Positions 5,320-6,457 of a DNA stretch of 6,457 bases are shown here, in pieces; position 1 is the first letter of the stretch, and every line of letters begins with the position of its first letter. A model generated the notes under the pieces. The model had not been told where the DNA came from and did no database searches. It saw nothing but the letters and a program-made list of their open reading frames with translations. The stretch is from Bauldia sp. (lineage in GTDB: Bacteria; Pseudomonadota; Alphaproteobacteria; Rhizobiales; Kaistiaceae), in the NCBI GenBank assembly GCA_020442095.1, contig JAGRKY010000487.1, forward strand, positions 1 to 6,457, given 5' to 3'. The position numbers and the translations under genes are program-made.

Positions 5320-5802
5320 ATGACAGTCGTCGATCGGGGAGCGAACGCGGTGTGGTTCCTGAACACGCGCGTTCAGTTCGTGGTTCCGGCAGCGGCGGGT
5401 GAGGATCGCCTGTCGGTCCTTCAGCACCGCGCGCCATTCGGCGATTCGCCGCCCCTCCACATCCATCACACGGAAGACGAGGTCTTCCGCGTCCTCGAAG
5501 GGCGGTTCCGGTTTCGTGTCGGCGGGGAGGAATACGAAGTCGGTGCGGGCGAAACGCTGATGGCCCCGAAGAAGGTGCCACACCAGTATTGCGTCGAGTC
5601 CCCCGAGGGCGGGGCATGGATCACGGTCACGAGCCCCGGCGATTTCGAGGGGCTGGTTCGGACGGTGAGCAGGCCGACGGAAAACGATGGCTTGCCCGAG
5701 CCGCATGGCCCGCCGTCTCCCGAGGAGGAGAAAGCCCTGATTGCCGCCTGCGACGCCCACCACATCGAAATCCTCGGGCCGCCGATGGCGCCGCGCGGCT
5801 AG
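5320..5802 (+). CDS. Single-domain cupin protein, probable metal-binding
   Basis: This 160-residue cytosolic protein has both cupin motifs. Motif 1 fits G-x5-HxH-x4-E-x6-G exactly (Gly41, His47, His49, Glu54, Gly61). Motif 2 begins at Gly77 with Pro83 and His88, although the usual second Gly is Lys85 and the usual Asn is Val92. The three His and one Glu needed to hold a metal (Fe, Mn or other) are therefore present. The family includes quercetin dioxygenase-like enzymes, isomerases and non-catalytic binding proteins, and the substrate cannot be read from sequence. There is no signal peptide. The C-terminal 45 residues (after about 115) are Pro/Glu-rich and charged. The ATG at 5320 has GGGAGG (5307-5312) seven bases ahead; an in-frame ATG at 5290 would bury that site and is less likely. 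The gene diverges from the iron-uptake operon, so the shared upstream region might link the two. Confidence 0.9.
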   Translation: MTVVDRGANAVWFLNTRVQFVVPAAAGEDRLSVLQHRAPFGDSPPLHIHHTEDEVFRVLEGRFRFRVGGEEYEVGAGETLMAPKKVPHQYCVESPEGGAWITVTSPGDFEGLVRTVSRPTENDGLPEPHGPPSPEEEKALIAACDAHHIEILGPPMAPRG

Positions 5803-5811
5803 GGATCGCGG

Positions 5812-5833
5812 CACTCGCCCCGGCCGGCGGGTG
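5812..5833 (+). terminator. Stem-loop just after the cupin stop
   Basis: Arms CACTCGCC (5812-5819) and GGCGGGTG (5826-5833) form eight pairs, one of them G-U, around a CCGGCC loop that starts 17 bases past the TAG stop. The placement suits a transcript end for the cupin gene. No T tract follows, so intrinsic termination is uncertain. The rest of the gap up to 5915 shows only a weak TATCAA (5855-5860) that might be a -10. Confidence 0.4.
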
Positions 5834-5915
5834 GTCGCGGATCGGCGCAGACTGTATCAAGACCCGGCGGATCGGGGTTGGCGGCTGCGTGGCGTGGCGC
5901 CTGCTGGAGGGCTTG

Positions 5916-6457
5916 ATGGTCAAGGCGTTGCTGAAGTTCCTGCTTGTCGTCGTCGTTCTCGCGGCTGCGGCGGTCGTCATCCTTCGCCTTGTGTTCCCGC
6001 TCCCGAGCCTCGACGGCCGGCCGGAAAGCACCGCCCTCCCCGCCTCCGACCAGACCCGGCTCGGCGCGGCGCTGCTCCCGGCGATCGAAAGGCACGACGG
6101 GGTGAGCGGCGTCATCCCGCTCCTCGACGGCCGCGACGCCTTCGCCGCGCGCGCCGTGCTCGCCCGCGCCGCCGAGGAATCCATCGACGCGCAATATTAC
6201 ATCTGGCAGACCGACACGACCGGGCTCATCCTCCTCGACGAGCTGCGGGCGGCTGCCGAGCGCGGTGTCCGCGTCCGGCTCCTCGTCGACGACAACGGCA
6301 TTCCCGGCCTCGACCGCCAGCTCGCCGCGCTGAACGCCCTGCCGACCATGCAGGTCCGGCTCTTCAATCCCTTCACCCTGCGCGATCCGAAGCTTCTCTC
6401 CTACGCCTTTGATTTCCCGCGCCTGAACCACCGGATGCACAACAAGTCCTTCACCGT
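5916..6457 (+). CDS. Phospholipase D family protein, cardiolipin synthase C-like, N-terminal part
   Basis: The gene runs off the right edge; 180 full codons are present. An N-terminal membrane anchor (residues 4-28, Leu/Val/Ala-rich after MVKALLK) is followed by the start of a PLD-type catalytic domain. Recognisable blocks are IDAQYYIWQTDTTG (90-103), AAAERGVRVRLLVDDNG (112-128), VRLFNPF (147-153) and FPRLNHRMHNKSFT (167-180). The last contains His175 and Lys177 of the first HxKx4D motif, and the Asp lies just beyond the window. These blocks match, from memory, E. coli ClsC (YmdC) and related enzymes, which make cardiolipin from phosphatidylglycerol and phosphatidylethanolamine at the inner membrane. 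Full-length members have a second HKD motif, not visible here. The ATG at 5916 has GGAGG (5906-5910) five bases ahead. It lies on the same strand as the cupin gene but 113 bases away, past a hairpin, so joint transcription is uncertain. Another PLD-family activity is possible. Confidence 0.88.
   Translation, partial: MVKALLKFLLVVVVLAAAAVVILRLVFPLPSLDGRPESTALPASDQTRLGAALLPAIERHDGVSGVIPLLDGRDAFAARAVLARAAEESIDAQYYIWQTDTTGLILLDELRAAAERGVRVRLLVDDNGIPGLDRQLAALNALPTMQVRLFNPFTLRDPKLLSYAFDFPRLNHRMHNKSFT

Overview
The window is GC-rich (roughly two-thirds G+C) and looks like chromosomal DNA of an alphaproteobacterium, most likely of the Hyphomicrobiales (Rhizobiales). The evidence is the codon use, the EttA-type N-terminus at the left edge, an FTR1 permease with a cupredoxin partner, and an Irr-box-like palindrome in front of that pair. 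I see no tRNA, rRNA, CRISPR array, insertion sequence or phage gene.

Layout. Positions 1-58 (minus) hold the first 19 codons of an ABC-F translation factor (ettA). Positions 242-3630 (minus) hold a two-gene unit. Its first gene encodes a Sec-exported protein with one CxxCH haem c motif close to its C-terminus. Its second encodes a 618-residue protein with a twin-arginine signal that I cannot assign to a family. The two overlap by four bases (GTGA), so they are probably translationally coupled. Positions 3838-5020 (minus) hold an iron-uptake pair: a small exported cupredoxin-fold protein, then an FTR1-family permease. On the plus strand lie a single-domain cupin (5320-5802) and the start of a membrane-anchored phospholipase D / cardiolipin synthase C-like enzyme (5916 to the window end), cut just inside its first HKD motif.

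How the parts may work together. The cupredoxin and permease look like the B and C parts of an FtrABCD-type ferrous iron system, without the P19 (FtrA) and polyferredoxin (FtrD) partners. The 299-base divergent region between the cupredoxin and cupin genes carries a 17-base palindrome resembling the rhizobial Irr box, placed over the likely -10 of the iron genes, so iron or haem control is likely. The cytochrome/Tat pair has its own candidate promoter with a direct repeat, so it is probably a separate unit despite sharing the strand. This pair is the best candidate for an undescribed system: two exported proteins, one with haem c and one exported by Tat, that suggest a periplasmic redox enzyme and its electron partner. 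The chemistry cannot be read from sequence alone.

The minus-strand genes often use non-ATG starts (TTG at 3630, GTG at 2098, GTG at 4659), each backed by a Shine-Dalgarno sequence. Very long open frames on the plus strand opposite 188-4239 are read as GC-rich antisense shadows.
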